A stretch of 64,000 nt of DNA from Ureibacillus aquaedulcis (GCF_030418165.1 NZ_JAUHTQ010000001.1:1-64000), one strand, 5' to 3'; shown: positions 42,331 through 52,191, counted from the first letter of the stretch. Numbers and translations: made by a program. The notes: a model not told the origin generated them from the sequence alone.

Positions 42331-44139
42331 TTATACTACTGGCTTGCCTTCAGCAATATGTTGATTGAAGAATTCGATGATTTTTCCGTAAACTAGGATT
42401 TCGTTTTGCTTTTTGGAGAAGCCATGGCCTTCATCTTCCAATACGATGTATTCCACTTGGCGGCCCTTTTCCTTTAATGCTGCGACAATTTGATCGGACT
42501 CTTTCTGTACAACACGAGGATCGTTTGCTCCTTGAATCACGAGCATTGGTTTTGTCATTCCATCCAAATAAGTAATAGGGGAATCCTTCGTTAATCTTTC
42601 TTTATCTTTTACAGGATCTCCCACCCATTGCTCCATATATGGCTTCCAAAACTCTGGTACAGATTCGATAAACGAGAAGAGGTCACTCGGACCGAAAATA
42701 TCCACTACCGCTTTAAAGTACTCTGCATGTCTGCCATGAAGCAGGAGGGCCATATAGCCTCCATAGCTTCCTCCTAATAATAGAATCTTTTCTCTGTCTG
42801 CATACCCATTTTCGATTAGCCATTCCAGACCTTGGATATTATCTAGACGAGGACCATGACCCCAGTCACCTTCCACCATTTTAGAAAATTTCAGTCCATA
42901 GTTTGTAGACCCACGGAAGTTTGGAGCGAAGATTGAATAGCCACTGTAAATAAGAGATTGAAACATCGAACGGAAAGTTTTTCGTTCTAAAGCTTGTGGC
43001 CCGCCATGTGGCCAAAGAATAACATACCCATTTGCATTTTCTGCTTTGGCTCTAAAGAACAATGCTTCAATTTCCATTCCATCGAATGAAGGGTAAGTCA
43101 ACACTTCCGGCACGACTAATTCTTCTTGGCTGACCCCAGGCACACGGTAATGTGTTAGTTCTTCCCAAGTTGTCCCCTTGTTTTTTGAGATAAAAATGTT
43201 CCCGGGTGTTGTTGCATTGCGACCCAGAACATAAAGATTGCCACTTGAAGCAACGACAAGTTTATCGATAACAGTTGTCGGCGCTTTTAAAGCGTTTAAC
43301 TCGCCATTCTCTAGCTTGTATTCATATAAGCGGTCTTCTACACCATATGATCCAATCAGATAGAGAGAGTTATTTTTCTTTGAGTAAGTTATTTCAATAA
43401 GATCTTCTTTATCAAGCTGCAATTCGATTGAAAATTCTTTTGTTGCAAGGTTGAACTTCGCTAGATAAGTTAAATCAGCGTTGTACTCTGTTAAAAAATA
43501 AATCTCTGAATCGGATGTATAGGAAATTCCTGTAACCGTATGCTGTTCTGTTGTTTCAGGAGTTAGTAAAAATTTTTCTTCACCGATGTGGGCATAAGCG
43601 ACAGAATGAGTGTTGCCATATTGTTTAATGGCTACAAAGGATTCTTCGTTCGGGCTCACTGCATCGATGAATGTAGGTGCTTCTTCACCCTTAAGCAAAA
43701 GTTTTTCTTCTCCTGTTTCAATATTATAAACGTAGTTATTAAAATAGGTTGTATTGCCAAAAGTAGTCGGATAGTAGAGTCGTTTACCATCTGCACTTAA
43801 ATGTGAAAAGAAATGACGCTCTCCTTCATGTTGGCGAAGTGGGTAAAATGTGCCCCCTTGAGGAGAAACCGCATAAATCTGTGCATTTTCATCTCCATCG
43901 TGATCAAAGCCGGCAATAATGAATTCACCTGTTTTGGCGTATGAAAGAAATGCGGCACTTTGATTATTAAATGTTAGAGGATAGGGGAATTGATTTGGCA
44001 AATCCATAGCCCATAAGTTGAAATGTCCATTTAAATTCGTACCAAATACCAACTGTTTTTCATCCGGACTCACTGTGAAATTTGAAACAGTTAGCGTCTG
44101 GAAAAATTGTTCTACACCAGGTTTAGCAAAATTAATCAT
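42331..44139 (-). CDS. S9 family serine peptidase (acylaminoacyl/prolyl oligopeptidase type)
   Basis: 602 aa, cytoplasmic (no signal). Residues ~1-330 form a beta-propeller with LSADGKRLYYP-type repeats that limits access; residues ~345-602 form the alpha/beta hydrolase. Catalytic triad: Ser458 in GGSYGGYMALL, Asp540 in GANDPRV, His572 in EDEGHGFS. The family releases acylated or small peptides. Stand-alone gene; CDS is intact and of normal length. Confidence 0.93.
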   Translation of the reverse strand: MINFAKPGVEQFFQTLTVSNFTVSPDEKQLVFGTNLNGHFNLWAMDLPNQFPYPLTFNNQSAAFLSYAKTGEFIIAGFDHDGDENAQIYAVSPQGGTFYPLRQHEGERHFFSHLSADGKRLYYPTTFGNTTYFNNYVYNIETGEEKLLLKGEEAPTFIDAVSPNEESFVAIKQYGNTHSVAYAHIGEEKFLLTPETTEQHTVTGISYTSDSEIYFLTEYNADLTYLAKFNLATKEFSIELQLDKEDLIEITYSKKNNSLYLIGSYGVEDRLYEYKLENGELNALKAPTTVIDKLVVASSGNLYVLGRNATTPGNIFISKNKGTTWEELTHYRVPGVSQEELVVPEVLTYPSFDGMEIEALFFRAKAENANGYVILWPHGGPQALERKTFRSMFQSLIYSGYSIFAPNFRGSTNYGLKFSKMVEGDWGHGPRLDNIQGLEWLIENGYADREKILLLGGSYGGYMALLLHGRHAEYFKAVVDIFGPSDLFSFIESVPEFWKPYMEQWVGDPVKDKERLTKDSPITYLDGMTKPMLVIQGANDPRVVQKESDQIVAALKEKGRQVEYIVLEDEGHGFSKKQNEILVYGKIIEFFNQHIAEGKPVV

Positions 44140-44260
44140 ATCAACTCTCCAATTCTATTAAGATATATCGATACTATCACAATATTCTGTCTCTTAGAAA
44201 TGGAGATAAGCGTCAAATGACTTTTTTAGTTAGGAACGAGAGTGAAATGTCTGTAATTAA

Positions 44261-44292
44261 CAAAAAAACTGAGGCTTTACACCTCAGTTTTG
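44261..44292. terminator. Terminator at the end of the HicB-like gene
   Basis: AACTGAGG pairs with CCTCAGTT; the stem includes the gene's stop codon. Confidence 0.8.
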
Positions 44293-44606
44293 ATCCACTC
44301 GATTGCAATACTCTTAAGATCGATATCTTCTTCGTGATATTGAGAAATATATTTCTTTAAATCAATTTCACAAAGTCTTGAAGCTACTGGGGCCTGTAAA
44401 TCACGGCGAAGCCCATCTTCAATGGACACCTTCATGCATTCCCTAGCCATTGCTATGATATCCTCATCAGTATGCCCAGCTGAAGAAGCGAATGAAAATC
44501 CTGCATCCATAAGATCAGGTATTCTGATATAAACGGGGAAATCACCTTCATCTGTTTCTTTATCTTCTACAGCAAAAATCACAGGGTATGTATATACTTT
44601 AAGCAT
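44277..44606 (-). CDS. HicB-like protein, orphan (no HicA seen)
   Basis: 109 aa. The first 60 residues look like a HicB partial RNase H fold: YPVIFAVEDKETDEGDFPVYIRIPDL, GFSFASSAGHTDEDIIAMARECMKVSIEDGL. No C-terminal ribbon-helix-helix or HTH is clear. No HicA toxin (double-stranded RNA-binding fold) is encoded on either side, so it may be an orphan antitoxin or a repurposed regulator. ATG after GAGGTGAGG. Confidence 0.75.
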   Translation of the reverse strand: MLKVYTYPVIFAVEDKETDEGDFPVYIRIPDLMDAGFSFASSAGHTDEDIIAMARECMKVSIEDGLRRDLQAPVASRLCEIDLKKYISQYHEEDIDLKSIAIEWIKTEV

Positions 44607-44789
44607 TTCCTCACCTCCAGAACAATCATAATACAGAATCGGCTATTTGTAGGCTGGTAATTAAAGGTGCGAATTCCTATTAGACTTAGGGGTAGGTAAG
44701 AGTAGGTAGAGGGAACTTATGAGGATTATATGGTAATTCACAAGACCGTGATAAAGACGGTTGGGCATGTGAAAAGTAAAAATAGTAGA

Positions 44790-44828
44790 AAGGGCATCCA
44801 GTAAGATTCATACTGGATGCCCTTTTAA
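44790..44828 (-). terminator. Hairpin terminator
   Basis: AAAGGGCATCCAGT pairs with ACTGGATGCCCTTT; it can end the GGDEF/EAL gene (minus strand). Confidence 0.85.
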
Positions 44829-44876
44829 TTTTCTTAACAAGATTTTATGTTAGGAAAGCCCACTATGCAAAACTGC

Positions 44877-47273
44877 TTATTTATCAGATGCCAACCACTT
44901 CTCTTCGAACTCGCTGGCAGGAAGTGGACGACTGTAATAATAACCTTGACCATAATCGCAGCCCATTTCATTCAAGTAGGAAGCCTCTTCTTGACCTTCG
45001 ACTCCCTCGGCAATGACTCTTAATTCAAGCTGTTTTGCAATTGCAATAATCGTTTTTACAATGGCTGTATTTTCATGGTCTTGATTCATCCCAATGACAA
45101 ACGACTTATCGATTTTTAACGAATCGAGGGGGTACTTGTTTAGATAGCTAAGGGATGAGTAACCTGTGCCAAAGTCATCCATCGAAAGGGTAACACCAAG
45201 TTTTTTTAATGCCATTAGCTTTTCTATCGTGGAATCTGCGTACATTGCAATACTCTCGGTAATCTCTAAAACAATGTTGCTTGCATCAACTCCAGAGCTC
45301 TCTATTGCGTTTTTCACATTATCTACAAACATCGGGTCAAGTAGCTGCCTCACTGAAACATTAATACTTGTCTTTAATGGCTTGTATCCTTCATTCAGCC
45401 ATATTATATTTTGTTGGATTGCCATCCGCAACACCCATTGGCCAATAGGTATAATTATGCCGGTTTCTTCTGCAACGGAAATAAATTCGTCCGGTGTCAC
45501 TTGTCCGAGAATTTCGTTATTCCATCTTAAAAGAGATTCCATCGCGATAATTTCATTGGTTTTCAGATCAATTATCGGCTGATAATAAAGTTCGAATTCG
45601 TTCTGATCGAGCGCTACCCGTAATTGTTTTTCAATCATCATTTTTCGGTAGAAATTTTTCTGCATTTCTGCCGTGAATAATTGGTAATTATTTTTACCTT
45701 TTTCTTTCACATAGTACATGGCGGTGTCGGCATGTTTTATAAGCGTATTTGCATCATTTCCGTCATCTGGGAAGATGCTGATCCCGATACTCGTTGTAAT
45801 GAAATATTCACTACTTTCAATCAGAAAGCCAGTCTTAAATTGCTCCAATAATTCTAATGCAAAAGCTTCGCTTTCAACAGCGTCATAATGGGGAAGAAGA
45901 ATCGTGAATTCATCTCCGCTAAGACGATAAATATTAGCAGCAGGATGTTTTTTCCTTAGTAACTTCTCAATACGTTTTGAGACTTCAATTAATAAAAGAT
46001 CCCCAACATCATGTCCCATTGTATCGTTAATGTATTTAAATCGGTCTAAATCCAGAAACATGATGGCACTTTGACTACTTTCTGTTTTAGCTTTTTGGAG
46101 AAGGTTTGTTAAATCTTCATTAAACATTCTCCTATTCGGTAACCCTGTTAGGGAATCGTGATAGGCCTGGAACTTGATCTCATCTTCATGCTGTTTGCGT
46201 TCTGTAATGTCTGTGGAGACAGCGAGTATGGAAGAGCTCGCGTTTATACTTATTGGAACTTTAACAGTTTGAACCCATATCACCTCACCAGAAGCAGCTG
46301 TAATGGCTTCCTCGCGAATGAAGTTCTCTTTAGTTGGTTTAAACAGATTTTCCGATTGATCAAAGGTTTGTTTCTCACCAAACTCTTTCTTTTGAATTTC
46401 ATAGTCAGACTTTCCAATCATATCTTGAATGTTCATTCCCTTTAACTGTGCATAGGCTTGATTCAACAGAGTATAACGTCCTTTTTTGTCTCGGGCATAA
46501 ATATAATTCGGGTTTAGGTCAATTACTTGAAAAAGAAAATTTTTCTGTTCATTTAACCTGTTGTTCATATTATTCACTATCTCTAGATGCATTCTGCTAG
46601 AAATGATTAATGTAGAAAGGGCATAGACCAGCAACGCAATTGAGCTTGGGTACAATTTTGCTGCTGGAAACATATTCAAGCCGCCTATAGCATATCCAAC
46701 AGACGAAAAGATACTAAAATAAACTAGAAAGGAACGTTCACTTTTCTGTTTTATATTTAAACTAATCAAGAAACAGGTAATCATACTAACTAGAAAAAAT
46801 ACAATATTAAAAATGAAAGTCCAGGATAGATTACCGTAAACAGGGAAGTAAAATATATTGGAGCCTATTTGCATAAGCTCTAGTTTTTCAACCCCATTCT
46901 CACTCCAACCGACGATATATACAAGAAAAGCGACTCCATAGAATAAATAGAGGGTGTTACGGTTTACAAAAGGTCGCCACTTCTTTTGTAAATGAATTGG
47001 CAATATTTCTTGCACAATTGTATAACCTACATGGAAGAATACAGGTGTTATCATAATAGAACCGAATCGAAAAAGTTTGAAAAGGAAGGTAATAACTTCT
47101 TCACTTAACAGATTATTTGAATATAAAAAGGCAACATCCAATTGCCAAAATGTTACCATTAAGAGAAGTAGAAATAGTACCTTTGATAGTTTGTATTTTT
47201 TAAATAACATTAATAGCGTAACTCCAACAACTATTGGAATACAGGATAATAAAATTAAAAAAGTAAAAAACAT
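44877..47273 (-). CDS. Membrane sensor with PAS, GGDEF and EAL domains
   Basis: 798 aa. About seven membrane helices form the first ~225 residues (histidine-kinase 7TM-like N-terminal domain). A PAS/PAC segment (~245-360, VIDLNPNYIYARDKKGRYTLLNQAY) comes next, then GGDEF (~365-530) with SLTGLPNRRMFNEDL and RLSGDEFTILL, in which the active-site motif is SGDEF, then EAL (~545-790) with ESLLRW, EITES, DDFGTGYSSLSYL and KIDKSFV. The degenerate GGDEF suggests that phosphodiesterase activity on c-di-GMP dominates; the PAS may sense a ligand. Follows the ketosynthase gene by 12 bases, one operon. Confidence 0.92.
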   Translation of the reverse strand: MFFTFLILLSCIPIVVGVTLLMLFKKYKLSKVLFLLLLMVTFWQLDVAFLYSNNLLSEEVITFLFKLFRFGSIMITPVFFHVGYTIVQEILPIHLQKKWRPFVNRNTLYLFYGVAFLVYIVGWSENGVEKLELMQIGSNIFYFPVYGNLSWTFIFNIVFFLVSMITCFLISLNIKQKSERSFLVYFSIFSSVGYAIGGLNMFPAAKLYPSSIALLVYALSTLIISSRMHLEIVNNMNNRLNEQKNFLFQVIDLNPNYIYARDKKGRYTLLNQAYAQLKGMNIQDMIGKSDYEIQKKEFGEKQTFDQSENLFKPTKENFIREEAITAASGEVIWVQTVKVPISINASSSILAVSTDITERKQHEDEIKFQAYHDSLTGLPNRRMFNEDLTNLLQKAKTESSQSAIMFLDLDRFKYINDTMGHDVGDLLLIEVSKRIEKLLRKKHPAANIYRLSGDEFTILLPHYDAVESEAFALELLEQFKTGFLIESSEYFITTSIGISIFPDDGNDANTLIKHADTAMYYVKEKGKNNYQLFTAEMQKNFYRKMMIEKQLRVALDQNEFELYYQPIIDLKTNEIIAMESLLRWNNEILGQVTPDEFISVAEETGIIIPIGQWVLRMAIQQNIIWLNEGYKPLKTSINVSVRQLLDPMFVDNVKNAIESSGVDASNIVLEITESIAMYADSTIEKLMALKKLGVTLSMDDFGTGYSSLSYLNKYPLDSLKIDKSFVIGMNQDHENTAIVKTIIAIAKQLELRVIAEGVEGQEEASYLNEMGCDYGQGYYYSRPLPASEFEEKWLASDK

Positions 47274-47285
47274 GAAGTGAGCCTC

Positions 47286-48473
47286 CTAGAAATGTGTCAG
47301 CAGTAGACAAGCATTATTCCCGCTACTTCCGTGAGAAGTAATGCATACGGATTCCACAGTTTGATATCTAGTTTCAAGGACAATTGGAAGATCTTCAAAA
47401 CCAATGCCTTTTGTTTTAATGGTAGGAGGTATGAAACCATACTCCATTGAAATAAGTGATGAAATGATTTGAATGGCACCCATCGAACCAAAGGAATGTC
47501 CAGTCATACCTTTAATTGAGGTAATGGGTACGTCTGAGCCGAATGTTTCTTTAAGAATAAAACGTTCTACCTGATCATTTGCATCTAATCCCAATGCCTG
47601 ACTGTTTACATAGCTTGGTCTAGTATCTAAAAGAGCATCTTGGAAAACCTCTAGCATATGTTTACCCGTCGTATCGGAGCTTAAGACTTTTTGTCCTTCA
47701 TTTCTTGATACGACGCGTTCAATCTTCCCGTATATTCTCTGGCTACGTGCTTGTGCTGTTTGTCTACATTCCAGCACAATTACTCCAGCGCCCTCCGATA
47801 GAACAAATCCGCGATGAGTTTTTGAAAAAGGGACACCTGCATTCTCTATAGATGTCTCAGTTGAGAGCGCTCTTAATTTTTTAAAGCCATTGATTGTCCA
47901 TTGACCCAATGGAGCATCTGTCCCACCTACTATGCAAGCATCTACTGTACCGCTCTCCAGTAGAAGCTTTCCCATTGAGACTGCATCTAAACTGGCAGTA
48001 CACCCAGTTGATAAAGTAAATGCAGGCCCACACGAACCAATCGCTTCTGCAACAGAACCAGAGAGCGTGTGTGTGTCAGCATATGAAACGCCTTGAATAG
48101 GCGTTGTCTTTATATCATGAAAATCTGGAGAGTATTGTTCGATTTCTAGAATAGCTCCAGCGGATGTTCCTATAATTACGGCTACACGCTGTGGTTTAAA
48201 GTAACCTAAATTCGCCATTTCGGCAGCATCCAAAGCAGCAGCAATTGCCATTCGTCCAGAACGTGAGAGGCGTTTGTAATTCTGTCCTTTTATCATAAGA
48301 AAATTATCCTCTATTAAACCCGCAACAATATTAGTTTGTGTCTGATTCGATATATTCAATAGACTCTGTGTACAAATGCCATTCTTTAAAACATTTAAAA
48401 AGCTTAATTTATCTACTATACCGGGTGCTTTAATGCCATAACCGGTAATTACTATATCGTCCAAGTATTTCAC
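47286..48473 (-). CDS. Beta-ketoacyl synthase-like protein with altered active site
   Basis: 395 aa thiolase fold. The catalytic Cys158 is in STGCTASLDAV and the second His326 in GMTGHSFGSMGA, and the C-terminal TSHGSSGNNACLLL glycine-rich loop is present. The first catalytic His motif, HGTGT in FabF/KS, reads SQALGL (Gln292 in place of His), so decarboxylative condensation is doubtful. No acyl carrier protein, malonyltransferase or other fatty-acid gene adjoins it. It shares an operon with the GGDEF/EAL sensor; function unknown. Confidence 0.8.
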   Translation of the reverse strand: MKYLDDIVITGYGIKAPGIVDKLSFLNVLKNGICTQSLLNISNQTQTNIVAGLIEDNFLMIKGQNYKRLSRSGRMAIAAALDAAEMANLGYFKPQRVAVIIGTSAGAILEIEQYSPDFHDIKTTPIQGVSYADTHTLSGSVAEAIGSCGPAFTLSTGCTASLDAVSMGKLLLESGTVDACIVGGTDAPLGQWTINGFKKLRALSTETSIENAGVPFSKTHRGFVLSEGAGVIVLECRQTAQARSQRIYGKIERVVSRNEGQKVLSSDTTGKHMLEVFQDALLDTRPSYVNSQALGLDANDQVERFILKETFGSDVPITSIKGMTGHSFGSMGAIQIISSLISMEYGFIPPTIKTKGIGFEDLPIVLETRYQTVESVCITSHGSSGNNACLLLTHF

Positions 48474-48789
48474 CTACAAATTTCGACTTCTATTTATTAT
48501 ATACGACAAAACTAGAGAGAGTCTATAATCGATAGGTCTTAAGAGTAGGTAGATGAATTAATTAGAGTATCAATTGTATTAGGTTTAAATGATTCTCATT
48601 AACTATTTATGAAAATACTACTAATATTTTTGTAATTAGCATGAATATGGTAAGTGTTTTATTTTGATTTCCTAAAATAAAACCATTATGACTAATTTGA
48701 AAAGACCTATGAATACTGCTTAGAGGAGGATTTAATCCATTCTGATTGAAGTGAATTAAGATCATGACTTGATTATGGAGGAGTAAAAG
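48474..48789. other. Intergenic region, nothing seen
   Basis: 316 AT-rich bases between the ketosynthase gene (divergent) and the acetyltransferase pseudogene. Presumed promoter of the ketosynthase-GGDEF operon; no motif was identified with confidence. Confidence 0.4.
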
Positions 48790-48792
48790 TGC

Positions 48793-49340
48793 GAATCAAA
48801 CAGAACTAAAATATCCATAAAATTACGGCTATTAAAAATGGAAGACAATCAAACGGTCTTAGAATGGAGTAAAGATGCAAGTTTTTATGAAGCAAATGGC
48901 TGGGAGAAAAATAGAAGTAATGAAGAAATATATAGCTGAATGAAGAAATATATATCTGGTGGAGTGGTTGTGTTAATAAAGTATCTAAAGATTTTATTCT
49001 GTGGGGTAAAGAGTTCAATGGCAAATTAATAGAGTACGGAGATTTAGCTAATATTAAAAATAATAGTGCCGAAATAGGAATTGCTTTTGGAGAGAGTAAT
49101 TTGTGGGGGAAAGGTATTGGATTTTATTCTACCCTATGCATAATGGAGTATGCTTTAAACGGAAAAGGCATTACGATTTTTAGGGCCGAAACACATGCTG
49201 CCAATATCCGTTCAAGAAGAATGCTTGAAAAAATAGGATATAAGGAGGTTAGCAGGATTGGTGTGGATTGCTATTTGGGAGTAGAAAGCCAGCTCGTTCA
49301 ATACAGATTATGTGCAGTAGATTTGTTTGGTGGGATTTGA
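48793..49340 (+). pseudogene. GNAT acetyltransferase pseudogene with 20-bp tandem duplication
   Basis: Reading around a single lesion gives a nearly complete GNAT: KLRLLKMEDNQTVLEWSKDASFYEANGWE, then AEIGIAFGESNLWGKGIGFYSTL with the acetyl-CoA loop, then AANIRSRRMLEKIGYKEV. Bases 48921-48940 are repeated at 48941-48960 (14 of 20 identical), shifting the frame and adding a TGA. Removing 20 bases restores EEIYIWW and an open frame. The start region has GGAGGAG but no good in-frame ATG. Confidence 0.8.
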
Positions 49341-49544
49341 TAAGAAAATTTCAATATGATTTATACACCCTCATTGCTTTGACGGTAATGTTGTTTGTAC
49401 GCAATCGGTGTTTTTTTCAAAAGCATATTATTTACTCAAAAAGGGTATGTTTGTTTAGTATATAAATAGTGTCTATAGTTTGTAGGCTATATGGCAATGT
49501 GTTTTATGAATAGATATGCAGATAGCCAAGGGGAGGAACTAAAC

Positions 49545-50675
49545 ATGAACGAAAGATATAAAGATTTATTAACAGCATTTACATTACCAAATGGAGTGGA
49601 ATTAAAAAATCGAATCGTTATGGCGCCTATGACACATTATTCGTCAAATCCGGATGGTACGGTAACCGATGCAGAGGTTAAATACTATTCGCGTCGTTCA
49701 AGCGGGGTAAGTATGGTTATTACAGCCTGCACTCATGTTACACAGGATGGTCAAGGATTTCATGGACAATTTGCATCGTATAGTGATGACTTTATCCCTA
49801 GTCTAAAGCGTGTAGCAAACGCTATAAAAGAACAAGGGGCAAAAGCTGTTTTACAGATTTATCATGGAGGGAAAATGTCGCCTCCTGAGCTCGTTCCAAA
49901 CGGGGAAATCGTAAGTGCAAGTGATGTGCCGGCTGTAAATGACGGAGTGGAAGCGAAAAAACCAAAACCTTTAACAGAAGCAGAAGCTGAAGAGATTATC
50001 GAAGCTTATGGTGAAGCAACACGCCGTGCGATTGAAGCAGGCTATGATGGTGTTGAGATTCACGGAGCTAATGGCTACTTGATTCAGCAATTCTTCTCAG
50101 GACACTCCAACAGACGTGAGGACCGTTTTGGCGGAAGCTTGGAAAAACGTATGGCTTTCCCTTTAGCTGTAGTGGATAAGGTGAAAAGTGTAGTAGAAAA
50201 ACATGGTGATGCTTCATTTATTGTTGGTTACCGCTTTTCTCCGGAAGAGCCTGAAGAAAAGGGCATTACAATGGCAGATACGCTCGCTTTAGTAGATGTT
50301 TTAGCTGATAAAGGTTTAGAATATCTGCATGTTTCATTAGGTGACTTTTTCTCAACTGCTAGAAGAGGTGTCGAGGATTTATCAAAAACACGCATTGAGT
50401 ATCTGCTTGAGAAGATCAAAAACCGTGTCCCACTGATTGGAGTAGGTTCGATTTATACTGCAGAGGACGCACATAAAGCATTTGAGACAGGTATCCCTTT
50501 ATTAGCTTTAGGTCGTGAATTAATCATCGATCCGGATTGGGTTCAGAAAGTAGCAGATGGTAAAGAAGATGAAATCGTTACAGAGATTGATAAAGAGAAG
50601 CAGGAAGAATTGGTAGTGCCAGATCCATTATGGAGCAAGATAGTGAATATCCCTGGTTGGTTCCCTGGCGTTTAG
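49545..50675 (+). CDS. Old yellow enzyme family NADH-dependent flavin oxidoreductase (YqiG-like)
   Basis: 376 aa. LPNGVELKNRIVMAPMTHYSSNPDG at the N-terminus, LQIYHGGKMS, VEIHGANGYLIQQFFSGHSNRREDRFGGSL (residues ~173-200) and a late GVGSIYTAEDAHK FMN-phosphate site. No 2Fe-2S or extra domain. The family reduces activated double bonds. Start ATG after AGGGGAGG. A YqjF gene follows 51 bases after the stop. Confidence 0.92.
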   Translation: MNERYKDLLTAFTLPNGVELKNRIVMAPMTHYSSNPDGTVTDAEVKYYSRRSSGVSMVITACTHVTQDGQGFHGQFASYSDDFIPSLKRVANAIKEQGAKAVLQIYHGGKMSPPELVPNGEIVSASDVPAVNDGVEAKKPKPLTEAEAEEIIEAYGEATRRAIEAGYDGVEIHGANGYLIQQFFSGHSNRREDRFGGSLEKRMAFPLAVVDKVKSVVEKHGDASFIVGYRFSPEEPEEKGITMADTLALVDVLADKGLEYLHVSLGDFFSTARRGVEDLSKTRIEYLLEKIKNRVPLIGVGSIYTAEDAHKAFETGIPLLALGRELIIDPDWVQKVADGKEDEIVTEIDKEKQEELVVPDPLWSKIVNIPGWFPGV

Positions 50676-50726
50676 ATAATACTAGCGATAATCGGTTATT
50701 CACTAAAGGTGGTGACAGCAAGGGAA

Positions 50727-51476
50727 ATGAAGGAGCATACTTTTGTTGAAGAAGGCAGCCTAAGGGAAAAAAGAAGGTTAACTACCAATTTGCCGTGGAT
50801 TATGAAGCAAACTTGGAATGATATCCTATTTGCCCATTACCCCGTACCGCGTAAGATTTTGAGAGAATTGGTGCCAAAAGGATTGACGTTGGACACGTTT
50901 TATCAAACTGGTTGGATTAGCATTGTCCCATATCTAACGAGCTCCATGCATTTAAGAGGGGTGCCTCCAGTACCAGGAATGGCTAACTTTGCAGGCTTTA
51001 ATGTCCGCACTTATGTAACTTTGAATGGTAAGCCCGGAATCTACTTCTTTGGTTTAACGGCTGCAAACTATCTTGCTGCCCATTTTGCAAAAACATTTTT
51101 CCGGTTGCCATACTTCTATATGAACATGAATCACAAGAAGGCAAAGGACTTAATTGTTTTTGAAAGTGAAAAAAAGTCAGGTATGCAGCTGTTGTGCAAT
51201 TATAAGTCGAGTTCCACGCCATCATTGGCAGACAGAGGGTCACTGGAAGAATGGTTAGTGGAACGATATTGCCTCTATACTGTCAGTAAAAAAGGTATGC
51301 CTCTACGTGCAGATATTTTGCATGAACCGTGGCTGTTGGAAAAAGCAGAAGCAGAATTTCATCAAAATACATTGCTTTCTAACTTGAACATCGTGCCGGA
51401 TAGTGAAAAGCCTGTTTTGCATTACGCCAAAAAGGCAGTGGTTCGTATCTGGCCAATAGTGCCAGTAAGTGAATAA
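50727..51476 (+). CDS. YqjF family protein (DUF2071)
   Basis: 249 aa. The DUF2071 signature WNDILFAHYPVPRKILRELVPKGLTLDTF and GWISIVPYLTSSMHLRGVPPVPGM is clear, followed by NVRTYVTLNGKPGIYFFGLTAANYLA. These proteins are uncharacterised, with a lipocalin-like acetoacetate-decarboxylase-related fold. Start is ATG or an upstream GTG; the ATG has AAGGGAA before it. Terminator at 51486-51520. Confidence 0.85.
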   Translation: MKEHTFVEEGSLREKRRLTTNLPWIMKQTWNDILFAHYPVPRKILRELVPKGLTLDTFYQTGWISIVPYLTSSMHLRGVPPVPGMANFAGFNVRTYVTLNGKPGIYFFGLTAANYLAAHFAKTFFRLPYFYMNMNHKKAKDLIVFESEKKSGMQLLCNYKSSSTPSLADRGSLEEWLVERYCLYTVSKKGMPLRADILHEPWLLEKAEAEFHQNTLLSNLNIVPDSEKPVLHYAKKAVVRIWPIVPVSE

Positions 51477-51485
51477 AAAGAGGGG

Positions 51486-51520
51486 GCGATACTTTTTTGA
51501 AAGGTATCGCTCATTTTTTT
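51486..51520 (+). terminator. Intrinsic terminator
   Basis: GCGATACTTTT pairs with AAAGGTATCGC, then TTTTTTT. Confidence 0.88.
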
Positions 51521-51607
51521 GAAATTAATAGGATAAAGAAGGATTCCCAAAGGTCGATAAGGAATAAAATGGAGAGTTAGAATATTTTGATTGCAGGGGG
51601 GAATTAT

Positions 51608-52165
51608 TTGAAACAGGCATTAGTAGTCATTGATGCACAGCAAGCATTAATTGATGGCGACCACGTTGAACAAGGAGTGGTTGGGAAAGAAAGGTTAATA
51701 GCGAATATTAACGCAGTTGTTCAAAAGGCGTTAGACGAAGATATTTCCATCATATTTGTTAGAGATGTTGATGTGGGAAATGGGGAAGGCCCAGGTTTTG
51801 AAGTGCATAAGGAAATTAATGTACCATCTCATGCGGTTATTTTTAATAAGGCTGCAACAAATTCATTTTATGGGACACCATTGAATGATTATCTAAAAGA
51901 ACAAAACATCGAACATCTTGTCATGATGGGCTGTAAAACGGAATATTGCTTGGATACAGCTGTAAGGACAGCAACGGTGAATGGATTTGACGTGACATTG
52001 GTTGGGGATGCTCATTCTACTTCTGATTCGGATACATTATCCGGGCAGCAAATAATCGAACACCACAACCGGACATTGCATGGTCACTATAATGTGGACA
52101 ATTTTTCACTTGTCCGAAATTCAACCGAAGATCTATTTATGCCTATACATAACAATTATCGGTAA
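51608..52165 (+). CDS. Isochorismatase-like cysteine hydrolase
   Basis: 185 aa. Catalytic Asp in VVIDAQQALID, a mid Lys in the HAVIFNKAATNSFYGT segment, and Cys in MMGCKTEYCLDTAVRTA (first Cys of that run). These are the D-K-C triad of the isochorismatase/nicotinamidase group. Start TTG after AGGGGGGAA; there is no ATG. Substrate unknown. Terminator follows at 52192. Confidence 0.88.
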   Translation: MKQALVVIDAQQALIDGDHVEQGVVGKERLIANINAVVQKALDEDISIIFVRDVDVGNGEGPGFEVHKEINVPSHAVIFNKAATNSFYGTPLNDYLKEQNIEHLVMMGCKTEYCLDTAVRTATVNGFDVTLVGDAHSTSDSDTLSGQQIIEHHNRTLHGHYNVDNFSLVRNSTEDLFMPIHNNYR

Positions 52166-52191
52166 GTAATTAATCTCATATAGAAACGATC

